From positions 248,001-312,000 of the forward strand of contig JABSSW010000010.1 in the NCBI GenBank assembly GCA_018902385.1: DNA of 64,000 nt, given 5' to 3'. Positions 1 through 10,405 of this stretch are shown one piece after another. The translations under genes were made by a program, and so were the position numbers. The DNA is from Physcia stellaris (Eukaryota; Ascomycota; Lecanoromycetes; Caliciales; Physciaceae). The notes under the pieces are model-generated. The model was not told the DNA's origin, ran no database searches, and saw nothing but the letters and a program-made list of their open reading frames with translations. Position 1 is the first letter of the stretch. Every line of letters begins with the position of its first letter.

Positions 1-1187
1 ACTCCTGCAAGTAAATTCACAATTGCCATTGTCTGGCCCCCGTCAGCTCCACGCCCCTGGCTATCAGAGGCATCAAACATACCTTAATGAGACCCAGTCG
101 TCTGGCTATCGAGGCTGCAACAATATTGGATGATGCTTGAAGCAGGTAGGACGCAAGGAACATGATGCCCAGTGTCCCCTCCTGAGCGTCGAATTTCTCG
201 TTGAAGTAATAAGCAATCCATGAGCTGGCATGGATGTCTAGTCAGCTTCATTAGTAATCTCCTTCCATGACAGACTTACGTGACTACTAGGCCAATTGAG
301 ATTGCTTCCAGCGCTTGTAAGAAATTGATCTCTCCAAGAACCACGAACGATTCTCTGTTCGCCGAGAAGCCCAGCCATGGCTTTCGCTCCGGTGGACGAT
401 CCTTGTAGCCATCGTTCAACAATGGCGCTTCTTCCGAAGAGCCCGACTGTGGCAATTTGTGCTCGCCAACCTCCATCTCGCACTTCGAGCTCAAAGCGAC
501 GGTCAATAGTAGCTTAATTAACCCAAGTCCTGCATACACAAAGAACACGACACGGTACGCTCCAAGTCTACTATATCCATACTTTGTTTCGAGAAGCTGG
601 GTCAGCCACCCGCAAGCCAAGGTCCCGAGTGCCTGGCCGAAGATTCCAATAGAGTTGTACCAAGAAAAGATGTCGCCGCGCTCCGATAAGGGGGTGAGCT
701 GGGTGAGGATAGACTCCTCGATTGCTCGAAAAGGGCCTACTTCATTTGCACTATCATCGATTAGGTAATGGAGAGACATTGATACAATCGCACAGGATTA
801 CCTCGGACTGATTACTCCAATTGTGGCTCCCACCAGAAGCACCCAGAAGTTATTACATAGCCCGAATATCACTCCGCTTGCTATCATAGCAATCGAACCC
901 AATCCCAAGACATTGCGACGCCCGAAGCGGTCTGCGATGAACGTGAATAAGATGCTGAGCAGCACGTCTCCCAACAGCGTCAAGGTCATGAAAATCCCGG
1001 TCTTATTGGCCGATGCTCCTAACTCTACCAGAAAAAGGGCGAGAATGAGTGATGAGCCACTGAATGCGAATAATCGAACGAATCTTTGGAGGCAGAACAA
1101 TTTGGCATCCCACGACGAACGGAATAGAGGGGACAAGCCAGATTCGTCGCCTACCCGCTTCCAGATCGTTTCCTTTGACCTAGACAT
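1..1187 (-). CDS. MFS transporter, 3' end beyond window
   Basis: Major facilitator superfamily membrane transporter, probably of the plasma membrane; substrate not deducible. Exons by splice signals: 802-1187 (ATG at 1187), 280-750, 83-224 and the first bases of a fourth exon at 1-4; introns 751-801, 225-279 and 5-82. The N-terminal half shows repeated hydrophobic helices and the MFS loop motif ADRFGRRNVLG between helices 2 and 3, followed by NEVGPFRAIEES, which I know from fungal MFS proteins of the YCR023C-like group. The third exon acceptor is CCAG at 225-228; it gives a continuous frame reading TSWIAYYFNEKF, whereas the nearer TAG would shift the frame. The C-terminal helices lie outside the window. 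Family call is firm; the substrate is unknown. Confidence 0.9.
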
Positions 1188-2832
1188 AGCTGCAAGGGCC
1201 TTGAATTGCTTCGTTTATAGTTCCTTGATCTTTCAGGATTTGTTTTTTCTCTCTTTCTTTGATTGATGTATCTCCCAAGAGCTGCAGAAATAACCCCGCA
1301 TCGCTTGCACCATCAATACGATTATGTACCTTACCTTAGTTGCACAAGATCTACTTAAGGCATTCGGTAGCGAAGTCCCCTTATCTCGGATCTCTTAACC
1401 GACATTATTACTTTTAAAGTAATAAGGCAGCCTAGCGCGAGATATTCCGAACGTCAGCCTTGTTTACATATCGTCTGACCACTTCCCACTTTGGGAAGAT
1501 TTACCTTAGCCAATCCAATCCTCAGTGGGAACGACATAGCTTACTTACTGGTATTGATGTTCGCAAGTACTGCCTAGCTAAGGCACGAGATCACCCTAAA
1601 ACCTATTGAAAATGGCGCCTAAAACCTAGCTGCCTTCCACAGTGCAAATCCGGCAGGATGGGAGGATTTGGCATCATTTGTCCCCTTCCAACAATCACAA
1701 AGCAGAAGATTATCACTCCTCTACTCGAGCATTGTTCGGTGTTCAAAAGACTTTCGCCTCCCTTATCACTCCTCACGAGCTTGCTATCAACCCCCGTTCC
1801 CTAGCCCCACTCCAGCCCTTACCCCCAAAACTCCAAAGCACGCACAACCTCTACATTAGACGTCTCGACTTCTGTCATGGTACTATTCTCATCATTCGTT
1901 ACTTGAATATTCAGTTCTCTTTCTGTGGGGTATTGGGAAATCCCCTTGTCTCATGAGATTACCATTCTCGTAAATGGGGCCATAAAGGGAAGAAATAACA
2001 GGAAAGCTGGAAATAGCAAGACATTGAAGTATGAGGGGATACGACTTCAGCTTAACGAGATCGTGAGATGTGCGATTCGGATTGGCAAATCGTGAGTTCG
2101 GGGTGAGACACTAGGAACTAGGGATGAGGAGTCAATACAGATCTGAGATCCTAGCCAATGCCTCTGTTGTTGAGAGCAAAAGAACAGAGGCACAACCTTG
2201 CGCGCAAACAGAAAAAGAGCGAAAGAACCAGAACCAGAATCTATGACCCTCTCCATCCCTATCAACTAGCTATACCCCGAAGCGCAGTTACCTCAAAGTA
2301 TCAATACATTAAAACCCCTTTTCAATCAATCGACCCACTTCTTATTCAACCCAAATCAATCCAAATCATCACTACCCCTTTCCTCCCCCCATTTCATCCA
2401 TATCATTCATCTACAAACCTCCCCGCACCACAAGCGATATTCAGAGTGTATATCACCATTGCAAACGGGGTAATGGGGACGCTTCTGGTTTGACATCCTT
2501 GAAGGCTGCCGGTGGAGAGTTTGTTTGTGGCGGGGGGGATAGATTTGAGGGGGAGGGGGTTTGAGGGAGGAGGATGGGGATGGGAGGGAGAAGCGAGGCG
2601 GAGAACAGAAGTGATGCCAAAGAAATAGTGTCAATGAGAGATATATGAACACCGAGCTACGACCCTCATCCGTACCTTCTCACAACACCGCATCACTCTG
2701 ACTAGGAAGTGTTAGAAGCGAGAACCTATTAAACGATCTCCTGAAAATATCTTTCTCTTCCCAAATCGCAGGCCCTTCTCTCCCAACCACCATCAAAACT
2801 CTCCCTCAAGTAGCAAAGCCTCAAACCAGCCA
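1188..2832. other. Intergenic, no supported gene
   Basis: This is the upstream region of the MFS gene. Short ORFs on both strands have no recognisable domain or splice pattern. The only structure seen is a perfect inverted repeat at 1405-1425. The part from about 2290 to 2640 is rich in C/A and G/A runs. Confidence 0.6.
1405..1425. repeat. Perfect 10-bp inverted repeat
   Basis: Arms TTATTACTTT (1405-1414) and AAAGTAATAA (1416-1425) are exact reverse complements around a single T. It may be a factor-binding palindrome upstream of the MFS gene or a chance AT palindrome. Confidence 0.5.
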
Positions 2833-2886
2833 AAGCACCCAAGCCCGCCAAACCACCCAAGCCCGCCAAACCACCCAAGCCCGCCA
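2833..2886 (+). repeat. 18-bp tandem repeat, three copies
   Basis: Three head-to-tail copies of an 18-bp unit (2833-2850, 2851-2868, 2869-2886) differ at only one base. In the frame of the ORF that starts at 2910 they read as repeated Lys-Pro/Ala-Lys-Pro-Pro units, with an in-frame stop at 2811. They may therefore belong to an N-terminal extension of that gene supplied by an upstream exon. Confidence 0.75.
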
Positions 2887-2909
2887 ACCCACTCAAAACC
2901 CCATCCCCA

Positions 2910-3638
2910 ATGTCCCCTCCAACCCCCAAAGCGCTAGCCCGCGCACAACTCCAACCCATCAACACCGCCAGCGCCACCGCCCTCTCCAACCTAAAAGCAT
3001 CATTAATCACCAAAACCGACCTCATGGACACCGAACTATCCACAGCCATCTCCGCCGCACTGGACGACTACGAAACCAAGTACCTGTCCCTAAAAGCCGC
3101 CCTCGACGCCTCTCTCGCTGGGTTAAAGGCAGCATACATGAAGGAGCTGGATGCGCGTTGCGAAGAGTATAGGAAAGCGCACGGGGAGATATTCGAGGGG
3201 TATCTGAATCAGAAGCTGGCTCTTGCGCGGGAGGAGGGGTATTGGGGCTTAGGGTGGGAGGAGGTGAGGGAGGTTCTTGGGATTGGGAAGGGGAAGGGGC
3301 GGGGCGGGGAGGGGCTGGAGGCTGATAGGGGCATCACCGCTTTGGGTTCCGAGGGTGCTGCTTTTGTTAGGGAGACGGAGATGGATGCCAAGGAGAAGGG
3401 CAGAAGCCGTGTCGGTTCCAAGGAAACTGCTTCTTCTCCGGAGACGGAGATGGATGTCAAGGAGAAGAGCAGAACCAGTGTGGTGTCCAAAGAGGCTACC
3501 TCTACCTCTTCTCTTGAAACAAGGGTACCTGGCACGAAAGAGCGCCCTGCCTACGAGCAAAAAGTCATGGTCTTGGATTCCGATCAAATGGCTGCTCTCG
3601 AGGCCAAGATGGCGAATGTGATGCGTCGCCGTCACTAG
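2910..3638 (+). CDS. Lys/Ala-rich hypothetical protein with internal repeat
   Basis: 242-residue protein of no family I recognise. Residues 1-115 are Ala/Leu/Lys/Glu-rich and look helical or coiled-coil. Residues 125-145 are Gly/Lys-rich. Residues about 154-200 hold two imperfect copies of a 22-23 residue unit beginning ETEMD and containing KEK and SKE. The C-terminus ends in basic MRRRH. ATG at 2910 is used because it opens the frame, but the same frame stays open upstream to 2814 through a Lys-Pro repeat, so an earlier exon is possible; an acceptor could lie just after 2811. Basic charge and a Lys-Pro tail would suit a nucleic-acid-associated protein, which is inference only. Confidence 0.55.
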   Translation: MSPPTPKALARAQLQPINTASATALSNLKASLITKTDLMDTELSTAISAALDDYETKYLSLKAALDASLAGLKAAYMKELDARCEEYRKAHGEIFEGYLNQKLALAREEGYWGLGWEEVREVLGIGKGKGRGGEGLEADRGITALGSEGAAFVRETEMDAKEKGRSRVGSKETASSPETEMDVKEKSRTSVVSKEATSTSSLETRVPGTKERPAYEQKVMVLDSDQMAALEAKMANVMRRRH

Positions 3639-4318
3639 TATACTTCTGGTCGCTAGAGGGCAGCCCATGGCCCGTTGGTGGGGCAGCCACAGCCTGAAAA
3701 GCGAAGACATCTCCTGGTGAAGCGACTTCTCATATTCCGATAACATACAAGGGTTGAGTAGCGACCTATTGATAGCTCGAGACAGGTAATCAAGAGGAGA
3801 TGTAAGGAAAGTACGGAGATGGCGAGGATGACGGACCAGCATACACGGAGAGAGAACTAGAGTGAATTGTACGCTCGTCGGGAGGTAACTGGTTCCGATA
3901 TGATAGTTGTTGAAATATTACTTTGCTGCTGGCTAGTATGGAGTAAATGGGCTTTGCTGCTCTATTTCTATACACTAGACCTGCCGTTAGATCAATTCTC
4001 TTTTTCTAGCTTCCATTTCTCTCTAGATATCGATATCGCTAAGATTGGTCATGCGCAGACAGGAAGGCCAAGTAGGCTACTGCATCAATGCTCCTATCGA
4101 AGGATAAAGAGTTGCTGAGAATACAGGCAGGAGCCGCTGTAGTGGTCAGTCTTATGTATTATGAGGAAGATCTGTTACTTACCTGTAGAGGCCGCAGCTC
4201 CAGTCTGTAGCGAGTCTCAGACGCCTGGCGGCGCCGGAATGATCCTAGCTGTGGCAGCGGGAATCTTTGGGTATCATGTACTAATAACAAAATCGTCAAG
4301 TCATTGCTCATCATCGTC
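3639..4318. other. Intergenic between convergent genes
   Basis: This lies downstream of the Lys/Ala-rich gene and downstream of the zinc-finger gene on the other strand. No ORF here has coding character. It probably contains both 3' untranslated regions. Confidence 0.6.
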
Positions 4319-5760
4319 TCAGGGGACCGATAGGTAATTCGGTGGCGTGATCTTCGCCCTGTTCATCCCGTGATGCCCTCTCTTGTAGCCCGGTGGAAAC
4401 CAATCGTCACTGATCTTTCCCCCAACGGCCCCAAGTGCATCTGGAAATTCGGCCAGTACGTATTTGCATTTTCGGAAATGTCGCGCCAGGTTCGGCCCAC
4501 GTGGGAATAATGTCCTTTTGCCATTTTTATTGCAGAATTCGCATTGGAATCTTTCGGATCTGTGCTTCTCGTCTTTGTGTCGTTTTAGGTTGGTAGCACT
4601 CGTGCATTGATGACTGCAAAGATCACAGGCAAAAATCTTCTTTTTCATATGTATGTTGGCAATATGCTCATCACGGACTGCCGCCGCCGCGAAACCCTCC
4701 GAGCACTCTGGACACTTGTACGGACGATATCCACTGTGACCCCACACATGTCGCTGAACACTGTTGGCATAGCGATGGTTTCCCACGGGACAGCCCAGCC
4801 AGCGGCAGAATACTTCATTCTTGATGTTGTGAGCGCTTTTGAGGTGGTCGTGTAATTCATCACCAAGGCTGAAGACTTCTCCACAAGGTTCTCCTTTCTC
4901 ATTGGCCCACTGGCAACTGTTCATGGTGTTATGATCAGCCTCTCTCATTTCGAAGGATTGAAGGATTAGAAGGCCCTGCATCGTATTCCTTGCTCACATG
5001 CCCTTGACTTAGCGGGAGGTAGGAGCTAAAGAAAAATAAATGTGAACACATACCTGACAAAACGGTGTGCAGGCGACTTGGTAACGGAGCGATGAGGACC
5101 TTCACTTTTGACTTCCTGAGATGAGCAGTCATGATGCACATGGCCGGAGCATGATCCTTGACTATGGGAGGCAGGCAAAGGACGATCGATACCACCATAT
5201 TGACTGTTACTGCCAGCAACGGCCGCCTGCATCAATAGACCTGCTGAGTACCGTAACGCATCGTAGGAGTTATCGTTTGGTGGTAGTGATGAATTTGCCG
5301 TCTGTCCCTGATGGGGGACATGTTCCCAAGACATCATCTCTTGAAGCCGATTGTTCTTGTCGCCAAATCTGGGATCAAGAGGCAGCTGAGGAAGACTGCC
5401 TCCAAGACCGAACATCTCGGCGGCCTGGTCCCCAAAGAGCTCAAAGCAAGAGCCATCGCAGACATAGTCTTTGTGGTATTCGCAATGTGGCCCGGTGCAG
5501 TCGACGAGATCCAGTATGCCGCAGTCATCTTGAGCACATCCTCCACAGCAGTCTGGGTCGGGCGGGCAGTCCTCGCAAACGCTCCTTCTTGCACACATTC
5601 TTCACAGCATTCTTCGTGATCGGAACACTCATCGCAGACGCTGTCGGGACATTCGGGATCGCGGCAGACAGGGGCTGGGTGGGTCATATTCTGGTCGTAA
5701 GGGCAATCGAAGTCGGCTCTGCACAAGGTGCAATCGGAGGAGAAGGAAGCGGGCGACATG
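4319..5760 (-). CDS. Cys-rich and C2H2 zinc-finger protein
   Basis: Probable nuclear DNA-binding protein. The 3' exon 4319-4988 encodes several C2H2-type fingers: CQW..C with H..H, CRWLGC, CPEC..H..H, CDLC..H..H and CEFC..H..C. It is joined by a 65-nt intron (4989-5053, donor GTATGT) to a 5' part starting at ATG 5760. That 5' part carries two CxxCx5CCxxC modules, CDECSDHEECCEEC and CEDCPPDPDCCGGC, which lie in different frames. The frame changes near 5590-5600. Either one base is missing at the TG run, or a 41-nt intron with the poor donor GTGTTC (5588-5628) removes the first module. Both modules look functional, which favours an indel. The finger region is secure; the N-terminal model is less so. 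Target genes are unknown. Confidence 0.75.
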
Positions 5761-6376
5761 TCGGCATAATAGGTCTAGATTGACCAAAGGAGGCTACTGC
5801 GCACTCTTGGGCGTCGTATGAGCCGATGACTGCTGGGTAGCACATGCGTGGGGGAACTCCGAGAATGAGGACCTTGATAGTCACGTTCCCACTAACTGTA
5901 AACGGTTAGCCTCTATCAGACCCTGACGACAGTGACGACGGAGCCTCAATATGATCACTTCACGACTTCACGACTTCACGATATCGTCCTTCTTCTCCCA
6001 GCGACAAGGGACAAGTCTTCTTGGCTGTTGATGAAGCAAGGCTATTGTTTGAAGATAGATACACAACTTCGGTAGCTATGGCTGCTTCCTCCCGCAAACG
6101 TGGTATGAACGAAGCATATCCTCATGCTGTCTCTTAATTGCCCTTCGATAGGACTCTCATCCTGCCCTAAACAATACTCGTCATCTCATCTGGTCGCCCA
6201 ACAAGTTTTATGTGATGGAAGAGACATATTTCTCCGAGGCCTATTGAGCCAGCTTCCCGGCTTAAACTCTAGATAGCGCGAGAAACAGCTTGCTAAATGT
6301 GATGTCACTGCAATGAGCGATTGAAATCGGTGGTATCTCTCAGATGAATACTTTCTATCCTGCTATAGCATGGTAA
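5761..6376. other. Intergenic, includes start of duplicated segment
   Basis: Upstream of the zinc-finger gene and downstream of BTB gene A. The stretch around 6081-6120 (core GCTTCCTCCCGCAAACGTGG) matches 8308-8345 and marks the downstream edge of duplicated copy A. A short triple repeat of CACGACTT lies near 5958-5980. No gene was seen. Confidence 0.55.
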
Positions 6377-8278
6377 CTAATGCACCAGTGATACCGCTGA
6401 GTCCAGGACTAGTAGATATAGGATTCTATCATCAGCTGCAAGGGAATCCGATAATTGTCTTTGTGACTCATCGTTGAGATCCTCCATATCCTTTGGCGGT
6501 GCTGAATCCGATGGATCACCAAAATCACAAAGCCCTTTAGAAATCTGTAACTCGTCTAGTATTCCATCTTTGGAAATATCAAGCTTCCATAGCTGCTGCT
6601 TGAAATGCGTCCGATGGACTTCCATCACTTTATAACCCCTATCACGGACTATCATGTCGAGCTCTCCATGTAAGGTGGATGACCAGCCACAATACTCGTG
6701 TCCGGCGGGTTGGGTATAGTAGTGATTTCTAGTGTAGTCTGTCGGAAGTATTGGGCTTTTCAGCTTTTTAAGATCTGCCCAAAGTGTCTCTATACTTATT
6801 GACTTCATACGATCGGCAATGTCTTGGGGATTTCCTGGCCATAAGTCGAGCTTTTGAAAGTGCTTGACCATATACCCATAGCAAAGTGAATCGCACGCTT
6901 CTCGGTTCGTTGATGACTTGCAGAGAAATTGGTCACCGGAGTAACCGTACTTGATAACCATAGATTGACAGGCTTCAATAAGCTTAGTGAGTGCAGCACA
7001 CCGAGCGGCAAGAAGACAGTCTATTGCACACAGAGCATTAGCCCTCGAAAACGTCGGGTAGCAATATGGACACGGAAAGGGGAGAACCTTAGAACAGGGT
7101 ACTTACCTGGAAGTCCAGGTGGAAGCTTGTCATCGAGCACCGTTCCAGATGAAGCAAGACATTGCTTGGAATCATTGGTCTTACACCTCCAGAGAAGTTG
7201 CTCGATAACACTCTCGAACTTCTGCTCATCGCCGACTGCCCAAGTAATAAACGCCCACTCCTCATGCTCTTCGTAAGTCAAGTAAACCAACCACGGTGAC
7301 ATCCAATTGCTGAGCCAAGGCCTCAAGACACGTAAGCAGTCATATTTGTCGCCAAGAACACAGAGGTGAAACAACTGCTTGAAATCGATGGAGCTCGGCA
7401 GCAAGTGAAATTTCAGATGGGACGCAAGCAGGATAATGAAGAATGCGTAAATGTCATCTTCGGGAAAGGTGATTGGATCAGCTCCTGGATTCGTCTCCTT
7501 GAAGCCATGAGAGAGCATTGCGCGCCATGCTTTGCTAGTAAGACACATAACCTTCGAAGAGACGCGGAATGTCTTCGCCTCAGTGTCGAGACCAACGGCC
7601 ACATCAAGGTCTCCATCAGGGTCGATATGAATGGTTCTGTCGGATGCAAGCTCCAGGGCATTGCTGAGACCATCCTTTGTGGCCATGCTGGAACGTTCGA
7701 TATTGGAATACGACCGCGGTGGTCCTCATGAACGATGCTTGTAGGAAACCAGGTACGGGTTCAAGTGAGGGTAGCTGAAGAAGTGTTATGGGTGCCGTAA
7801 TTTATCCAAAATTTCACTCTACTGCATTTACCCCAATTGATCATTCATCCGGCATGTATTCGGTCTTCTCGGCCACTCACATTCGCCACCATACTCTGGC
7901 AAGTAATCCGAGGTTTGCACTCTGTGCAAGTACCTGTTCGAACAGTCATCACGCTTTTGCTAGTTAACATTATCTGAAATTCATTCAGCAACGAAAGAGC
8001 CAGGTCGTGAGAGATAGAAACTTCATGTCTCCCATGTAGTTTCATCTTTCAACGGCTCTGTTCTATCAATGTTCGATCTGAGAAAAGATATTAGTCCATA
8101 AGTAGAACGACCTTCAATGGGGGTGGAATGAATATTAAGCTTGGAGGACCAGTGAAAGATCGTATCATCTTTCCTGCATCAGAACCTGTGCGCAGGTCAG
8201 GGTAAGATTGGCAACGGCGGCCCTTCAGGAAATACCTTCATATAACACTATCCCATACACCGTCACTAGTCCTAGACA
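6081..8278. repeat. Segmental tandem duplication, copy A
   Basis: About 2.2 kb unit containing BTB gene A. Its downstream marker (6081-6120) matches 8308-8345. Its upstream marker (8206-8278) matches 10886-10962, with roughly 80 percent identity by eye. Copy A's upstream marker directly abuts copy B's downstream marker, as expected for a head-to-tail duplication. Confidence 0.75.
6377..7686 (-). CDS. BTB/POZ-domain protein (copy A)
   Basis: BTB domain protein of the fungal type, likely a protein-interaction factor or a Cullin-3 adaptor; the partner is unknown. Exon 1 is 7109-7686 (ATG at 7686) and exon 2 is 6377-7020, separated by an 88-nt intron with donor GTAAGT and acceptor AATAG. Residues about 20-120 form the BTB fold: an IDPDGDLDVAVG strand, FRVSSKVMCLTSKAWRAMLS, FPEDD and FFIILLASHLKFHLLP. 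The segment after it (LGDKYDCLRVLRPWLSNWM) is also typical. The C-terminal part shares the layout of copy B but is unnamed. It reads clean, without breaks, unlike its neighbour. It lies in copy A of a tandem duplication. Confidence 0.85.
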
Positions 8279-8748
8279 AGTAATAGGCTTCATACACCCC
8301 AAACAGCTTCCTCCCGTAAACGCGGTAGGAACGGGCCATATGTGTGTCTTTAGTTCTATGTAAAGGACAAGTCGTCTTACAGCATCATAGCTTGAAACCT
8401 GGACATCACCTCAGGATAGACAACCGTCATCTAAAACACTGAACATTGAGTGAAACAAGGGTATTACTCATTGCCGTTATTCTATTCACAAACATACAGG
8501 AATAAGGTTTTGATCGAGGGTCGCTTCCACTGGTGTTTGTCGTTCATGCACCTGATATATGAAAATGCTTGAAGTCCAACGACAGCCTTAATGAATAGTG
8601 ATTGAAACTGTACACCCATACGGCATGATGTATGAGCACTGCTACCTCGATGAGAAACCTAGCACCATTAGAAGCTCTTGGTGTCTATCCATCCATCTGC
8701 TTGGCCGACCTCGAAGTGCTCAGTGCAGCTCATATAGCTCTTCAAGGC
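7687..8748. other. Spacer between BTB copies A and B
   Basis: It holds the upstream region of gene A (marker at 8206-8278) and the downstream region of broken gene B (marker at 8308-8345). ORFs here are short and without domains. Confidence 0.6.
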
Positions 8749-9527
8749 CTACAAGAATTTGATATCGGGGAAGAGCTCTTTGGAGGGTTGAAGCTTCTGC
8801 CGCTGCGCCTCTAGATGAATTCTGTAAGATTCATGAAGTAGCGACGCGGTTTTGTTCAACACAGTCCTTGTCTCAGCTCTCAGCGGTTTGACGAGGCCAC
8901 ATTTGGGATGGGTGTTTCCAGGGTCCCCTTGCTCGCGATAAACATGATTTGATATCCATTTGATCTGAGCGCACAATCGCTCGGGAGTAGTCTCCGTCAG
9001 TCGTGAGGCGATCGCGGATGGCTGGCCAGGCCATATTCCGAGCTTTCCAAACGAAATCACAAGAGCCCCTACAGAGAGCGCGTGACACGCGTCCTTGGCT
9101 TTTTGGCCTTTACAGCTCGTTGCTTCGGAATTGTCGATGAATTTGTGGCAAATCTGAATAATTTCCGTGAGCGTGTCCAGTCGCGCTTGCAAGATTCTGC
9201 CTGTTGAGTAAGTGGTTAGTGGATGGATAAAGTAGGTAGGTTGAGGAAGTCATGAGATAGGGAAGTCGCACCATGGCACTTACCTGGAAGTCCTGAGGGC
9301 AAGTCTCTATCTAAGTTTTTGCTGTTAGATGACAAACAATTCCCTTTCCTGTTGGTATAGCAAGTATCAACCAGCGCTTCTGTTATATTTTTAAACCTTT
9401 GCGTATCGCCTACGACCCAGGCGACGAACGCCTGACTTCCGAAATCGATAGGGTCTCCATGTTTGAGCCATGCATCCACCCAGGCGGAGATCCAGGGTCC
9501 TAGTACGGAAACACAATCATATTTTTA

Positions 9528-9612
9528 GCGTATGCATATCTCATCGGAAAGCTCGCTTAAATGCGGATCCGCAAATCCCCTCCCCGCATCAAATTTCGAT
9601 GTGATTTCTGGA
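9528..9612 (+). repeat. Left terminal inverted repeat
   Basis: About 85 bp. The first 64 bases match the reverse complement of the right end without a visible mismatch, followed by scattered mismatches to about 9612. Confidence 0.85.
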
Positions 9613-9768
9613 ATTTTCAATATTCAACGCAGCAAATTATTGATAATCAATGCTTTTTATTATCAGTGAGTATATCGCATTGAGTTTCTGTATATATCGC
9701 TTAACTTTGTTGTGATGTTGAAGTACTGACTCATCACGCAGTCAGCTCACTCCTTCGCTGTCACTTAA

Positions 9769-9802
9769 TCAGGGTTAGGGTCGATGCCAGCCCTAACCCT
9801 GA
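9769..9802. repeat. Central hairpin with telomere-like TTAGGG
   Basis: Arms TCAGGGTTAGGG (9769-9780) and CCCTAACCCTGA (9791-9802) are perfect 12-bp complements with a 10-nt loop. They lie at the centre of the MITE-like element. Confidence 0.8.
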
Positions 9803-9924
9803 GATGCATTTTGAACGAATAAAGCACCGAAATGATGAAAAATCATGAATTTGTTAAGCAAATTGTACAGAAATGCGATTTGAAGCTATGCAGTCAAAAA
9901 ATTCAAAGAATTGATGTTCGGGTT

Positions 9925-10010
9925 TTCCACAGATCACACCGAAATTTGGTGCGGGGAGGGGATTTGCGGATCCGCATTTAAGCGAGCTTTCCGATGAGAT
10001 ATGCATACGC
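9925..10010 (-). repeat. Right terminal inverted repeat
   Basis: Reverse-complement partner of 9528-9612, ending GATATGCATACGC directly before the flanking TA. Confidence 0.85.
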
Positions 10011-10405
10011 TAATTATCGCAGATACCGCAGATCGCCACTAAAAGCTCACGTGAAGTGTTCGCTGGAATCGCCTGAAACTTCAAATGGCTGGCAAGGAGC
10101 ACGATGAAGAACGCTTCAAGGTTATCTTCCGGGAAGTTGATATCTTCAGCACCGGAGACTGACTCTCGGAAACCGTATTTGGGAGAGAGCATCGCCTTCC
10201 ACACTGGACTAGCCAGCCGCATGGCGTGCGAGGAGACGCGGAATCTCTTCGACTCTTTATCATCACCAACAACTAGATAGATGTCTCCATCTGGATCAAT
10301 GTCAATCGTGCCGATAGGCCCAGGCGGAGGTTGGCGGGTAAGACCATTGCTCGTAGACAAAATATCGAGGTTTATCTTGGCGTCTGGCTTGTCATCTGAG
10401 TCCAT

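Larger units (their letters stand above)
9528..10010. mobile_element. 483-bp MITE-like element with long TIRs, TA target site
   Basis: Short non-coding DNA element bounded by inverted repeats that begin GCGTATGCATATCTCATCGG at 9528 and mirror exactly at 10010. The flanking TA at 9526-9527 and 10011-10012 is the apparent target duplication, as in the Tc1/mariner/pogo superfamily. The repeats stay near-perfect for about 70 bp and then weaken. The interior is AT-rich with a hairpin at the exact centre. There is no transposase ORF, so it would depend on an enzyme encoded elsewhere. It sits inside the BTB domain of gene copy B. Only one copy is in this window. The superfamily assignment is inference from the TA duplication. 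Confidence 0.85.
8749..10405 (-). pseudogene. BTB/POZ gene copy B, split by an inserted element
   Basis: Paralogue of the 6377-7686 gene. The start is ATG at 10405 (MDSDDKPDAKINL); an in-frame ATG at 10540 is possible but would add a hydrophobic leader absent from copy A. BTB residues IDPDGDIYLVVG, FRVSSHAMRLASPVWKAMLS, FPEDN and FFIVLLASHLKF are intact up to CGICDN. There the coding sequence meets the element at 10010 and stops at TAG. Beyond the element the same frame resumes at 9525 with KYDCVSVLGPWISAWV, the counterpart of copy A KYDCLRVLRPWLSNWM, and runs to 9284. A 5' splice site (GTAAGT) at 9283, an acceptor ending at about 9203 and a last exon down to 8749 match copy A's layout. The gene cannot make the full protein. 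Confidence 0.88.

Noticed and set aside
9771-9800. Telomere repeat or interstitial telomere
   Set aside because: Only one TTAGGG per arm, arranged as a hairpin in a transposable element, not a tandem array.
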